Shown here: positions 33,746-46,840 of the stretch, one piece after another | How the letters are laid out: every line of letters starts with the position of its first letter | Position numbering within the stretch: the stretch's first letter is position 1 | Source: Microcebus murinus | Taxonomy: Eukaryota > Chordata > Mammalia > Primates > Cheirogaleidae | Assembly (NCBI RefSeq): GCF_040939455.1 | Contig: NC_134108.1 | Coordinates: 17,699,501 to 17,763,500, forward strand | Direction: 5' to 3' | Length of the DNA: 64,000 bases | The notes under the pieces: generated by a model | The model's input: only the letters and a program-made list of their open reading frames with translations | What the model was told of the DNA's origin: nothing | The model's database searches: none | Position numbers and translations under genes: made by a program

Positions 33746-35384
33746 AAATCAAATGGTAAATGCGGAAAAAGAAAACCTATTGCAAAGTAATAGAAATGTA
33801 TATTTTGTTTGTTAGTTGTTGTATACCCTTTTCTCTTTTAATCTTCAAATCAAAGAACTTTGAGTAAATCTTTGAGATTCTTTGAAGAATTTAGGCTAGT
33901 CAAAGTTCTAAATAATCAAATTCCTCTATGTAATAAGTTCCTCTGCTTCAAACTTTATATATGGAGAAAAAAATTTAAATCTCCAGGAATAATTTGAAGA
34001 TTCAATGCACTTCTTTCCTCCTTTCCCCAAATATCCCTTAATAATCTAAGCATCTACTGTAGAGATCAGGCACAGGTAATCATTGGAGTCTCCAGTTTAT
34101 AACTGAAGAACTAAAGGTTATTAAATTTTGATTTAATTAAGCCTAGAGTTGTACCATTGACCCACCTTTTTGTCTCAATAATTTGATTAGCAAGCTATGA
34201 TTTCTGTTATATTTAAAATGGAAAGATCATATATCAGAATATTATTGTCTAATGTTTATGACTTCTAGTTTCTTGTGAACTAATTCTAACATCCCTTCTT
34301 ATTAATTCTAAAGTGATCAAGTTTCAGAAAAGTACAAAGCTCTGGCCTGCAAACCCTCATCTTCTCCAATAGAAAGCCTTGGCATCTCCAGATACAATGG
34401 AATGAGTGTTTCCTATGTCTGGGTGGAGGCTCAGGTTTCTATTGGCCAGGAAAGTACTTTAGAGGTCAGAGAACTTGGAATGAAGGAGTGGGGCTAACCA
34501 AAAACTGGAAGCCAAAATAATTCTGGCAGAGTAAAGCCCATTTTGCCTGCTGCCCTTGAGCATGAATTGTTATGTCCAATTAGCAAACATAGGATCTGGG
34601 ATTTTCTTGGCTGCCATACAACTCAGATTGCTGCTTTAGTGGCAGCCAAATGATTATCCAGGAGCACATCAGGAAGAAGAACAGAGATCCCCCAAACAAA
34701 TTATCTTTCAAGTGGCAGGCACGAAGCTCACAGTGTGCAAGTGAAACTTTTCTCCCATTTCAAACACTAAAATTAATTTCTCACTTGAAGCCCACCATTC
34801 ATATTTTTTTAACCTGATGTGGAAAACTAGTCTTGTCACATCAGGTAAGCTAAGAGATTTTTCAGCCATTTCCAGTTTTAAAGTCAGTCATTTCAAGATG
34901 TTTGTTTTCTATCTGCCTCACAATGCTGCCGTGGCTCGGAAAGGGAATGGTGTTGACTTCTCAGCTTTGGTTTGACATTCCAGGTCCTCAGCACAGGTGA
35001 TGAACCTCTGCCCTTCAAGAGCAGAGAGATGGTCTTGGGAAGCCAATTTGACCCCTTGCAGATGGCAGTTGGCTGAGATGTAGCCATGAACTCACAGATC
35101 TCTAGTGGGGAATGCCCATCCCATAGCCATCTAACATGACATCACGTTATCCAGTTATAAGACACAAACTGGGGCTAAGGAGCCTTTCTGCAGGCCCCTC
35201 ATGCTTACTGAAGTGCTATATTCTTACTTGACTGACTGGACCAACTGAGTAGGGTGGGAGATTTCTTTTCTGGGAAGCTGGTAGTTCCTTGGACCTCACC
35301 TAGAACAGAAGGCACAAGTTCACTACTCTTGGATCACCAACCTGAAAGGAGGCAAAGAGAAAAAGAAGAGACTTCAGAGATAGA
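33746..35384. other. Unassigned single-copy DNA
   Basis: No gene or repeat recognised. Confidence 0.4.
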
Positions 35385-35387
35385 TAA

Positions 35388-35745
35388 CATTACAGGCTGA
35401 ATATTTGTGTCTCCCTCTCCCCACCCAAATCCATATGTTGAAATTCTAACCTCCAATGTGATGGTATCAGGAAGTGGAATGTTTGGGAGGAAACTAGCCC
35501 TTATGAATGTGATTCACACCCTTATAAAGGGGACCCTGAAGACCTTTCTCACTCTCTTTCTACCATGTGAGGACACAATAAGAAGTTAGCAGTCTGCAGT
35601 CTGGAAGAGAGCCCTCCCCAGAACCCAATCATGTTGGCACTCTGGCCTTGGACCTCTGGTCTCCAAAACTGCGAGAAATAAATGTCTGTTGTTAATAAGT
35701 CACTCTGTCTAAGGTACTTTGTTACAGCAGCCCAAATGAGACAGA
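35388..35745 (+). mobile_element. MaLR (MST/MLT-type) solo LTR
   Basis: GGCTGAATATTTGTGTCTCC, CATATGTTGAAATTCTAACC, TGATGGTATCAGGAAGTGG, CTACCATGTGAGGACACAAT, GCGAGAAATAAATGTCTGTT (polyadenylation signal AATAAA) and TTTGTTACAGCAGCCCAAATG appear in LTR order. No internal sequence follows, so it is a solo LTR of a nonautonomous ERVL-related element. Subfamily not fixed. Confidence 0.7.
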
Positions 35746-37894
35746 TATGTTTGTGAAGTACCCTTCTCCAACCATTCATCCACCTGAGGAAGGAGGTTCA
35801 AGGTGTAAGTTTCTCCATATTTGTACCTAACTCTTTAACTTTTCTCTTTCTTCCCTGCTCATATCTGCATAAGGAGGGCAGAAAGACAGACAGAATTCTT
35901 TTTTTAAAAATCAATCACTTTTGTCTGCCTCCTAAATCTTCCCATTTTGAATTTAGGCTTCAAAATGAAGACATTGTCTCTCTAGTTTGCCAGCAAGGTT
36001 TTCACAATCTCCCAATGGGCCAAAAAGGCAAGGAAAGTGGTTAAAGGGATGGATAAGGAGTGAGAGAAAAGCCATACTTATTAATGTCTTCATTTCTTTA
36101 TCCTACTATATTACATTGTATTCAATATCCTTATAATATTATTATTATTACTGCCATAAGTTTGTATAAACTATAAAAAGAAGGAAGTCATCAATTTTAT
36201 TTTTATTTTATAATATTATCATAAAAATCCTGGATTAGTGATCCACATTTGGCTTGATTCTATCCTGCATACTTCCAAGAAGGCCACAGTTGTTGTTGCC
36301 CTTTAGGGAAAAAAATGTTGTCATCCGGATTATCTGAAGTCATGGATTCAAGGTAAGGCAAAGATGCTATCAGCAGCATAACATCTCACTCCTTTGCATC
36401 AACAGACCAAGACCCTCTAACATAAATGATCAAAGAAACACCCCTTGCATTGACAGCACAGTCACTTTTGTGTAAACGCCTGGGCTCAGCTCTTCCACGT
36501 GGCAATTCTGAACCTGTGCTCCTCTGAAGAATTGAAATCATCCACCTCTAGGACCTTATTATTCCCCTCTCATTTTGCCTTGGAAAGGGTAAGTAGGAAT
36601 AACTTTCAAACTTATGGCAGATGAGCATTATTTCTTTTTGTCTACTTTTCAATTTCTGTCTTCCATTCCATTTTTTGAAAAAAATATTTTTGAGCTGTTG
36701 TTCTAAAACATTTTATGAAATTTTTCTATTAGTTTGTAACATTGTGGAGATGATTAGAAAGATTCTGAATCAGAGTTATAAACAGCATCAATAGCAAATA
36801 ATCCATTAATGCAGCTCGACTTTGTCTTTCCTTCTAGGTTTAATTAACCATTCACCAGGAGTCAGTTATCTTTTCTTCAAGTTTTCATCAGGTTTCATTT
36901 CAATTCACTTGTCCAAGTTTTTGTGATTTTCTACACAAGTACCGGAGGAAGAACTATCATTCCTCTTAACATCTTATCATAGCCAACTTTGTGGTTTTCC
37001 TTTTTTGGCATTGACTTTTTACTGGTTTTTGTTTGTCTGTTTGTTTGTTTGGATGGTTGGTTTTTTTTTTTTTTTTAATTAATCAGTGACTTTTCTGAAT
37101 CAGTAATTTTGAAGATGTTGCATAGACTCCTAGTGCTTCCAATCCAAACAACCAGAAAACTCAACTGACCATAACGATACTAAGATTCAATATCATAACT
37201 GGTCATCATAGTGATCACGATGAGGTAGCTGTGATGGTACCTGACGTTGATGTCCCCAAAGAATGCTCTTTTAATGAAACTACTCTAGGTGCCAGCACAG
37301 CAAACCAAAACTTGCTGTGAGGCTGGTTTCCTACCAGCTGTCGTATCCTATCCTCAATGGCTCAGTTCCTTTGTCCTATTTCACTGCAGTTTGTGAAACC
37401 TGTTATACTCCTAGAATTACTAGTGGTGAAAGTTGTTTGGTTGCAGTTCTAAACATGCTCATTCTACTAACATTCTACGGCAGTATTGAAAATGTCCTGA
37501 ATTCTTTCAGTCTCTATTTTTAAATCACTAATGATGAAGGAAATGAAAATAATTTCCTTGTTGTTCAAGAGTTCCTCTGCTCATGCAGCTTATTTCTCTC
37601 ACTTGGAAAAGAAATGCATTTTAATTCCTAAAATATGCATGTTTAATAAGCACATTGTCATTATACTCGAAAACTAGAAACTCACAACAATAGAAGTCAT
37701 AATACTCCAATGAAGCCTGAGAAGAACACATAATAAAACTGTGATATAATTAAAAATTTACTTCTATCTCATAAGGCACAAGATAGAGTGGTTTTACACA
37801 CACTCAGAACTTACACAGTCCAATTGCAATTACTAATATTGAGTGCAGACAATATATCAGAAGTAGCAGTTATTGAAATGCCTTCCCATTGAAA
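35746..37894. other. Unassigned single-copy DNA
   Basis: Contains a TTTG/TTTC tract and a T run near 37028-37076. An open frame at 37317-37523 has no family features. Confidence 0.4.
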
Positions 37895-38290
37895 TTTGCA
37901 AGTATGATCCTCACCCTCTACCTCTAAAATCCAACATATCCCCTGTCCTCAAGCAAATTAACACAATTCTTCTTTTATCAGATCATCTCACTCCTTCTTA
38001 CAAGCCATTTCCAGGCTGTTTTCGGTTTTTATTTTTTTAACAAGTTCTGCTATTCCCGGAAACCCAAACTCAGCATTCTACAAATAGCTAAAATTTTATG
38101 TCCTCAATGAAGCTTTTCTTGATGGGTTGAAAGAGAAGGAGCTGTTTCTTTCTATTTTATTTTGCCTCCATGTGTAACTCTCTGAACTTGCCATTCCTCA
38201 AATTGTATTACATACTTTGATATTTATGTGTTTGTTCATGTTTAATCACTTTAGCCTGAGGGTGGTTGTTTATGCCAGTTGACTATTTTA
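37895..38290 (+). mobile_element. L2 fragment
   Basis: TCAATGAAGCTTTTCTTGATG and TTTGCCTCCATGTGTAACTCTC followed by a stretch like the L2 3' UTR; diverged. Confidence 0.5.
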
Positions 38291-38899
38291 TATTTGAAGT
38301 TCTGTTCTCTAAATTCTGTTGGACAGAGTTTAATGATTTTTATGAAATGCCTACCAGAGGGTTTCCTCCAAATATAGTCTTAATAAATGTGTTCTTGATG
38401 CTAGCATAGCAAGATAGCTGGTGGTTTATTTGTTTTTTCCTAATTAGATGTTTTCAAATGTTCACTGTGTGCATATTCAGCTTTATTCATGTGTTTTTGG
38501 AGATACAAGGACACCAGCTAAGCACCATTCTGATCAGAGAGAAGACATGTATGTTCTATCCTAGCAGCATTTTCCAGGAAAGCAGCCTAACAGCAAGGGA
38601 TGGGTGTGGTGGGAGAGAGTAAACTCAGTGCTCACCTTGGTTCAGGATCACATCAATCTTTTCCCTGCTCACTGGGTGAAGGTTCGCCCTGAGCTGCCAG
38701 ACCCACTTCCCGCTACAAGTTGCACGGTCCCTGATGTGTGTCCACATAACAAATATAGGGGAGCTATATCAATCCTGAGGGCACCAATTCTTCCATGTCA
38801 GTGAAAGAGAAATGATCCAAATAAATAGCTGTCATGTGGACGTTTCCACGTGGGTACCACACAGGCACTCCTAATTGAAGTTCTCTGAAACGAAGCTGC

Positions 38900-39690
38900 T
38901 CATCTCTTCTCTTAAACAAGCTCCTTTTCTCATGTTCTCTCCCTCAGAGAAGACCACCACTACACACCTCTCCCCACCATGTCTAATTAGCCACCAAGGC
39001 CCAGGACTCTACGTCCTCAACAGCTCTGGATCTGTTTCCTCCTCCCTCCCCACTGCGCTACTCATCCTAGTTGGGGCCCTTATTGTTTCCACTTTAGATT
39101 ATTGCAGTGTTGAGTTTGCCATCTTCTTGTCTCTAGCTTGGAATCTCTTCTTGCTACTCAAGGATTATTCTTCCAAAATAAAAATCTGATCATGTTGTCT
39201 TTATTCCAAGCTCTTTCTTTTTCTTCACCACCTGGCCCCTGCCTGCTTATTTAGTTATCTTTTGTCACTACTTACCTTGCATTTTACTTTCCAGAAATCC
39301 CCAGCACTGCTTTTGCCTGTGCTTGGAACATGCCTTCCTTCTTATCATCAAATGACATCCGAAGTTATGTCATCTGACCTATGACGCCTCTGTTATTTCC
39401 TCAAAAAGACTGAGTGTCTAGTCACCCAGGCCCTGTTGGCCACCCTTATTTTTGTTTTGTAACTTTTTATAGGACTGCTGAGCAACTCCAAGTTATGGCA
39501 TTCATTCCCTAGTTTGCAATGTGAATGGCCCCCTGGAGTTTATGCAGTACCAGGCATGTATGTCAGCAGAGGTGGGCTTTGCATGCCTGCCTCTCTGCTG
39601 GACTGTAGTCTCTTAAAGAACAAGAATTTACCTTTAATTGCTTTATTTCCAATAGCTAGTACCAGTGTCTGACAAGGTGTTCTGTCAAAT
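38900..39690 (+). mobile_element. L2 LINE fragment
   Basis: TTTCCACTTTAGATTATTGCAG, AATCTGATCATGTTGTCTTT, CACCACCTGGCCCCTGCCTGC and GTGCTTGGAACATGCCTTCC appear in L2 order and sense. The open frame 38875-39189 is part of it. Confidence 0.65.
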
Positions 39691-39989
39691 ACATAGTGGA
39701 TATCTGTCTACATATGTATGTATGTATGTATCTATCATCTATCTGCCTACAGATATGCACACACAAACACTCCCCTAAAAAATAATTGTCCCTCTTCCTA
39801 AGGAATGTAGACATAAAGTACACAGGCACATCTTAAAACTTCAGTGCAATTCAATCTAATTAGATTAAGTCCAATCCAAATCATGTTAATCCAATTAAAT
39901 TTTCTTCAGTAATTTCATAGTTTAAAGTTCAAATGATGAGAGGATTATGTTAAGAGTTTGTAAGAAAATTCTGTTTTCATTTCTAAAAG

Positions 39990-40290
39990 TTTTTAAATTA
40001 CTGAATTTTATCTTTCAGAGCAGTTTTGGGTTTACAGAAAAATTGAACAGAAGACACAGAGTTTCCATGTATACCCTGTCCCCTCACCCACCCATCCCCC
40101 ACTATCAGCATCTAGCACCAGAGTACTACATTTGTTACAACTGCTGAACCCACATCATTATCCCCCAAAGTCCATAGTTTACAGTAGTGTTTTACATCAG
40201 TATTCACTCTGAGTGTTAACTCCATGGGCTTTCATAAATGACCCGTATCTGCTACTCTACAGAATACTTTCACTGACCTATTTTCATTTG
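39990..40290 (-). mobile_element. L1M 3' UTR fragment, antisense
   Basis: AGAGCAGTTTTGGGTTTACAG, CATTTGTTACAACTGCTGAAC, AGTCCATAGTTTACAGTAG and TACAGAATACTTTCACTG correspond to the complement of an L1M tail, the same family as the end of the L1M at 10.1-11.8 kb. Confidence 0.75.
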
Positions 40291-40739
40291 TTTTAAATTT
40301 CTGAATTCAAAGACTCATTACTTTTGAATTTTTTCCTCGAATGTTTTTATAAATGGTGGATACATTCTAGTTTCCTTGAAATCTGTTTTTCTGTCTCTTA
40401 CTTAGAAGATGGCTCTAGTGGCACCACTGGAAACCTGTGTCAGTGTGGTTGTGAGATAAACAATTGCCCCCAAATCTCTGCCTACAGCTTATTGGGACTC
40501 TTTCCACTGTTTGGCTTATTTCATGACTGCAGGTAAAGAAGACACTAGTCTCCTTGGCAGCTTTCTTGTAGTTTGACTTGTCTATTATTTCCCTTCTTAC
40601 CTTTTCAAAAGCTACATTAAATTTTTTATTATAATTTAAAAATTATAAAAGTAATTTAAGCTAACATTAAAAAGTTTGGATAATAAATACAAGATACACA
40701 AATGTGAACCAAAGTAACCTGCAATATCCAGTGATAAAC

Positions 40740-41120
40740 ATGTTAACATTTGGATTTATTTCCTTCTAGTGTTTTTCCTATGTGTGCAGACACATGTATA
40801 GTAAACATATTATATAGATACATATATTTGAGTCATACTGTCTAAATAATTTTGCTTTCTGCTTTTTGATGAAATATTATATAGTAAGCATTTTCTTATG
40901 ATCATCAAAATTCTCTGAAAATTACTTATTATATTCCATTGTATGTACCATGATTTATTTAATTAATTTGTATTATTTGGCATTTACGTTTTTTAAAATA
41001 TATTTTTGCCACTATGAGTACAGTTTTGGACACAAATTTTTATTTGCATTTATTTCTGAGGGATAGATTTCCAGAAGAACACTCATGGGTGAGAGGCCAG
41101 CTACATTAATTCTATGTAGT
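40740..41120 (-). mobile_element. Ancient LINE-like fragment
   Basis: TATTCCATTGTATGTACCATGA, TTGCCACTATGAGTACAG and GAGGGATAGATTTCCAGAAG resemble antisense old L1 3' sequence. Family uncertain. Confidence 0.4.
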
Positions 41121-41219
41121 AATTCTTCTACCTACCCTACCTGAGCAAAGTCTTTTTGGGAATATTTGCAATCTTTAGGATCTTTACATCATTCACAGAA
41201 AAGTATGAAAGAGGAAGGA

Positions 41220-41400
41220 GAAGCGGCACTACCTTTGGTATTGCTACAGGGTTCAAGTCCCAGTTCAAACCCTTACAGACTGTGTGAACTTGGACAAGTT
41301 ACTCAACATCTCTCTGTCTTAGTTTCTTTATTTATAAAATTGGGATAATAGTAGCTCCTTTGTAGGGCTCTTGCTGGGAGGATAAAGATACTAAATGTAT
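41220..41400 (+). mobile_element. MIR SINE
   Basis: GGGTTCAAGTCCCAGTTCAAA (B-box-like), ACTTGGACAAGTTACTCAAC, and ATAAAATTGGGATAATAGTAG. Confidence 0.8.
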
Positions 41401-41874
41401 GATGTATTTTAAAATGTGTTTAGGTACTGATGTAGTTGAATTGTAACTTTGAGGCTGGAGTAGCCAGTGAGAATTCTCTTTAGCATTCCACGAGGATGAA
41501 ATTGCCCCAAGACATTGTGACACCTGCAGAGTATTTTTAGCTTATTTGAGATCATGTTTAGTATCCTAAAACGAAGTCTTTTAGAGCTAGCTTTCTACTC
41601 TTATTTCTCTTTGAAATTCCATTATTGAAAGCTCTTTCCGCTCACTACTCACATGATTGCTAGACAATGATATGAACTCCTTGGAACAGGTCAAAATATA
41701 AATTATATCAAATAAGAACACAGGGTTAGTGTAAATAAAAGAGTTCATAATCTTTTCCATTTTTTTTTTTTTTTGTACATAGCAGATGGAAGTTCCTAGA
41801 TTAATGGATTAAGGATGTGTAATCCGATTCAGAAAACAATCTATTGCTAACTACTTGGGTCAGATTCAAAACTT

Positions 41875-42870
41875 TTTTTTTTTAGTTTCATATTTTAATA
41901 TAATTTCTTACTTACAGAAAAGTTGGAAAAAAATATTACAGGGACTCTATTATTTCATCTTCCTAGATTCAACAATTCTTAACATTTTGCCGCATTTACT
42001 GAAGCATTTGTTCTCTTTCTTCTTTTGAGGCCCAAATACTTCAGTATGTTTTTCCTAAGAACTGCCCCTTATACAACAAAAGTACCTCCTTTAAAACCAG
42101 AATATGTAACATTGGTACAATATTATCATCTAATTCACAGTTTTTATTCAAATTTAACAAATTGTTCCAATAATATCCTAATAGCTTTTTTTTTTCTGGT
42201 TCAGGATATAATTAGCAGCACAGGTTGTCTTACTTGTCTCTTTAGTTTTCTTTAATTTGAAACAGTTCCTCAGCCATTCTTTTTCTTTCATGATCATGAT
42301 GTTTTTGAAGAGTAAAGCCAGTAATATTGTAGGATATTATTCAGTTTGTATTTCTTTGATGTTTTCTCACAATTATCTTCAGGTTTGTATTTTTTTATTA
42401 TCAAAAATACCACATAATTGATATTGTATCCTTTTCAGGATATTATATCAGGAAATACATATGTCAATTTGTTTCACTATTAGTGACATTAACTTTGATT
42501 AAGTAAATAAATTTATGTTTGTTAAGTTAATCAGCTATAAAGATACTATTTTTCTATTTGTAATTAATAAATAATTTGTGGGAGATTAGTATGAAACTAT
42601 GTAGATTTCGTCTTGCTCATCAAACATGATTTCATCCACTAGTCTTAATATCCATTAAAGTAGATACTCAGTCTTTTGTTTTTTAACATGTCTTTATTAT
42701 TATTTTAACACTTTTTTACTTTCTGGCACAACAAAATGTTCCAGGCTTATTTTATAGTTTCCCTGCCCCAGCCCTGGCCTCAGCCATTTCTTTAAGGATC
42801 TCTGGTTCCTTTTAGTGAAAGATGGTATTTAGAAACAGATCTGAGTGTTTGATGTACTCATTGCTATTGC
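41875..42870 (-). mobile_element. L1M fragment, antisense
   Basis: Ordered antisense L1M blocks: ACTTACAGAAAAGTTGGAAA, TTCAACAATTCTTAACATTTTGC, ACTTCAGTATGTTTTTCC, CTTTAATTTGAAACAGTTCC, AACTTTGATTAAG, and TGTAATTAATAAATAATTTG. About 1 kb, diverged. Confidence 0.7.
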
Positions 42871-43774
42871 GGTGTTTTTGCTAAGAAATGTACACACATA
42901 CATGTGTTTATAACTCTTTCTATCAAATAACATATGTTTTATATAATTATATATACTGAATTCATGCTGATATCTCTAATTCCAGTCAATACCACAAGGA
43001 TCACAAATTTTTAAAAAGTAGAATAGGTGGGATTGGACATTAATTGACTGGGGAGAAGAGAGAGGAAGAAGCCAAGGGTGACTGTAAGTTGGCATGTGCA
43101 AGAGCTTGGTATATAATGTTTTATGTGTCAGTGTTTTTTGTTGTATGTTCCAAACCTACTAATAAAGCCTTAGATTGCATTACTTTCTTAGCAGCTGTAT
43201 CATAGTGTTCCTGCATATTGATCTTGTGGTCAAATAAAACTCAAGGTCTTTCCATTTTAACTGTTGTTGAGCAAGGTCTCATACCTCTCTCCTTAAGAAT
43301 TTAATTTTTTAAAACTATACACCGTGTATGCCTATGAATTTTGTCTTGTTAATATTAGACCATGATTCATCTTTTTCAAACTCCTTTAACCCTGGTTTAG
43401 CTAATATGCTAGTTTTGTCCCTAAAAATTATACATAGGTTTTATAACACGCCATTTATGTGCTTTGGCTGATCTTCCCAGTAGATAAAACAGAAAGTCAG
43501 GAAGACAAAGCTGCAGCAAGCTGGTGGTGGTGGTGGTGGTGGGGTGATAAATCTGGAAGAGTACCTGGAATTTTGGTCATTTTTTACTAAAGTATTATAT
43601 GTTATGAAGTAGACAACTGGGAGTCAGGTCACCAAATTCTAAAAAAAAAAAAAAAAGTAAAAGTAAAAAGTGTGACTCCAGGTCTGTAAAAAGACGAGGG
43701 AATCTAGAATTCTAGAATCTAGCTCCCTGATGGGTTTCATGCAGCCTGAAAAGGACAATCATACATCAGTTCCA
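42871..43774. other. Unassigned, with GGT repeat
   Basis: A perfect short GGT run at 43522-43541 and an A16 run near 43643-43658; otherwise nothing recognised. Confidence 0.4.
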
Positions 43775-45140
43775 TCCTTGGCCCTTTGTTCTTCTCAGTT
43801 TACACATTCTTCCTAGGTGATCTATTCCACTTCCATGGCTTTAGACTCCCCAACTACTGTCCTATAGCAGGGACTGATAGCTATTCTGACTTCCATAGTA
43901 ATAGAATTCTAACTGTTTCATGTTAAGCAAGCTAGGAATTGCATTTCCTGATTCCACTGCAGTAGATATAGACATGCAGTAGTTCCCAAATGTGGAATAC
44001 AATTAGAAATATATGCAACTTCCCCCACACTGGCTTAAGAGGAAATCTCTGGCCTCAAATTTCTACTCTTTTCTCCAAGCATAGACACTAGAGAAACCCC
44101 ATGTTGAAATGGGAAACCTACCATCAACATGGATCCCTGAACAACCACATGGAAGAAAGCCAGCTGTCAAACTGAAATATCTGTGCTAGAATTTTATGTG
44201 AGTAAGAAACACCCTCATTTTGTCTGAGCAATTAGATTTCTTGTGTCTCTCCTGAATGAATACCTTCCCTACATCCAACTGCCCACTGGATATTTCCACT
44301 TCTGTATCTCACAGTTACCTTAAATCCAACTTATTTCTCTTCAAATTTTCTTCTCCTTTCAGACATTATTATCTTCTTAAACGCTTGATATGGAAATTTT
44401 GGAGTTATTATTAACTATCCCTTTTCCCTTTTGACTGTATCTAATTTGAACAACTTGGCTATGACTCCTTTATTTCTTTCCTATCCAATTTTTCCTCTCC
44501 ATTCTCTTGTTTACTGCTTTACACTCAGTCCTAGTCATGTCAGACAGAGATTAATACAGCAATGCAATGACTCATTTTCAAGTTTCTAACCTTGCTCCCA
44601 TCCAATTCATTCTTGCCTATGGTTATATATTTACTAGCTCAATGATCTCATCTGAAAAATAAAGATACCAGCCATATATAACTTAAGGAGTTTTGTGAGA
44701 ATTAATTGAAATAATGTATGCCAAGTATTTAGCATGGTGCCTGAGATATGTGTTAGCTATCATTAATACTATTATTAACATTTTAACTATGTTAAATATT
44801 AGCTGTTTTTATATTATTATCAGCATTTTCATGTCATAACTTTTCTTAAAATTCCTTAATAGATTATAGGATAAAGTCAAATTCCTTGGTGAACTGGCTA
44901 ATAAACTGTAATCTGGTCCTCACCTAGCTTTCCGGATATATCTCTTGCTGTTGCCCCCTTCACAGCCTGTGTGTAGGTTTATGAAAATGTCTGTAGTTCC
45001 TTCAAGATGCCAGACTCTTTCAAACTTGTTTGTACATGTTGATCCTTCTGTGGGAAACACCCTGTTTCACTGTCTTTCTCTAACTCTTATTATTCATTTA
45101 TTTTTCAAATCTCAGCTCATATATTACCTCCTTTAAGAAC
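43775..45140 (+). mobile_element. L2 LINE interrupted by an MLT1-like LTR and a MIR
   Basis: L2 sense blocks: TTCCTAGGTGATCTATTCCACTT (43811), ATCCAACTGCCCACTGG (44273), GATTATAGGATAAAGTCAAATTCC (44863) and CTCAGCTCATATATTACCTCC (45111). MLT1-like LTR at about 43865-44250 (ATGGATCCCTGAACAACCACATGG, TTATGTGAGTAAGAAAC). MIR-like core at about 44630-44770 (AATGATCTCATCTGAAAAAT, CATGGTGCCTGAGA). Confidence 0.65.
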
Positions 45141-46395
45141 TGTTCATGTTGCTTTCTGATGTAGTTCAAATGCATGTGCTATGTACTTCCAGAATATCCT
45201 GTTTTCCTTTATTGTGGTAGTTAGGATAATGTTTGATAAATATTAATTAACAGTAGATATGTTTTTAGTGTTTGCCTGGCTTGTCTTCTTTTCTTTGGGA
45301 ATTATCATGACTTGGTGAGCTTTAGTGGCATTATTTGCACAAGTATTCACCATGTGTTTATCTTATCTTTTTGGAACATATTCAGAGACTGGACCAAAAC
45401 AACTTTAAATGTCTATGGAACATTTGAATTAAGGGACAAAACTGTGGCTGGCTAATATGAGTTCTAGATTTGTAAAGCATGGAAATTTGACACTAGAGTC
45501 TATGCTTTAGAAAGGAAAAAGAAAAAAAAAACAACTTACACATATAAAACCACAGACAGAATTTAGTAAAACAGGAATAATAAATAAGCAGAGAAAGTGG
45601 ATCTTCAGAGAGAAGAATAGAATTGATGCTTAGAGACAAATGGAACAGAAACCATTCAACCTGACTGATCAAGAGAGCAGTGGTCTCATGAATTTGAGCT
45701 TGGATTTATTCACTTAGCTTGGAAAATCTTTGTAAATGATGGAGAAAACAACCAAGTTCCCACAGTAATTTATCTTATCTCTTAACTATAAAAATTTATA
45801 ATAATAAATGATAATCCAAATGATACTGATTAATAAGATAACTCCACAGGAATTGTGATGCTGGCCTTATTTGTGCACATATTTATCTTTAAAAATCAAA
45901 AATAGCTGAAATTCATTTCATTTTTGACTAAGATTTTCTTATAGTTATTCAGTCCGGAATGGCAATGACGGATAACTAATGGTCATACATAAATCAATTC
46001 TTTCTGTAGCCAGCATAGAATGACAAAAGTAAGAAGCTGCAAAAGTGTTCTGGGAGTTTCAAATATTATCATTGGATAAATTAGAAATTTAAGGAACTAG
46101 TCTTCTGAAAGTCGGCCTTACAAGTTTTTTGAGGACTCAGGGCCAATATTCCAGGGAATGTGTTTTCTTTTATGTTTGTGTATGATGTGGTTTGAAGCTT
46201 ATTATATCTTTGCTTTGTTTTTCTACCTCCTTTTCCTTTCAGCTCATCTCAGTTTTGTTTTCCACATAGAGTTGTATATTTCTGAAAAAATTAAATTCAT
46301 ATAAATTCTAAAACATAGGGACTGAATAACCAAAACTTTAAGTGTTATTTGAACACTTCAATAAGTGTTCAACAAAAACATTGAATGAGTCATCA
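45141..46395. other. Unassigned single-copy DNA
   Basis: Nothing recognised. Confidence 0.4.
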
Positions 46396-46399
46396 GAAG

Positions 46400-46560
46400 G
46401 CCAATGTTCTAGACTCAGTTCTGCCATTATTTAACTATATAATCTTGGGAAAGTCAGTTGACAGAAGTTCTCCTCCCTTCGTTATCTTGTCTGTACAGTA
46501 AGGATCATAATCTCTTTCCTGATTACCTTGGAGTTGTAACAGTCAAATGTGTACTTTGAA
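46400..46560 (+). mobile_element. MIR SINE
   Basis: AGACTCAGTTCTGCCATTAT, AATCTTGGGAAAGTCAGTTG and TCTGTACAGTAAGGATCATAA. Confidence 0.7.
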
Positions 46561-46734
46561 AAAGCTAAGGATTTATATACAACAAGGCCTTATTAATATC
46601 CTACAGTAGAATATTGACTAGGGTTGACTGGAGTGATTTATCAGTCCAAAGATGTTATACTACAAGTCACTGATTTTGTCTACACAAGAAAGGATGTTTC
46701 CAGTTATATGCCATAGTCATTGAGAGAGCACAGG

Positions 46735-46840
46735 CTGTTAGTTTTCTCAACTGTCGAATGGGATTTAATAATTATATGAGCAAATGGGATTGTAAAGAAC
46801 TCAGCACAACTCCTGGCAGAAAATAAGGGCTAAAAGAAAA
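46735..46840 (+). mobile_element. MIR fragment
   Basis: TTTTCTCAACTGTCGAATGGG and AACTCAGCACAACTCCTGGC: a second MIR core just downstream of the first. Confidence 0.55.
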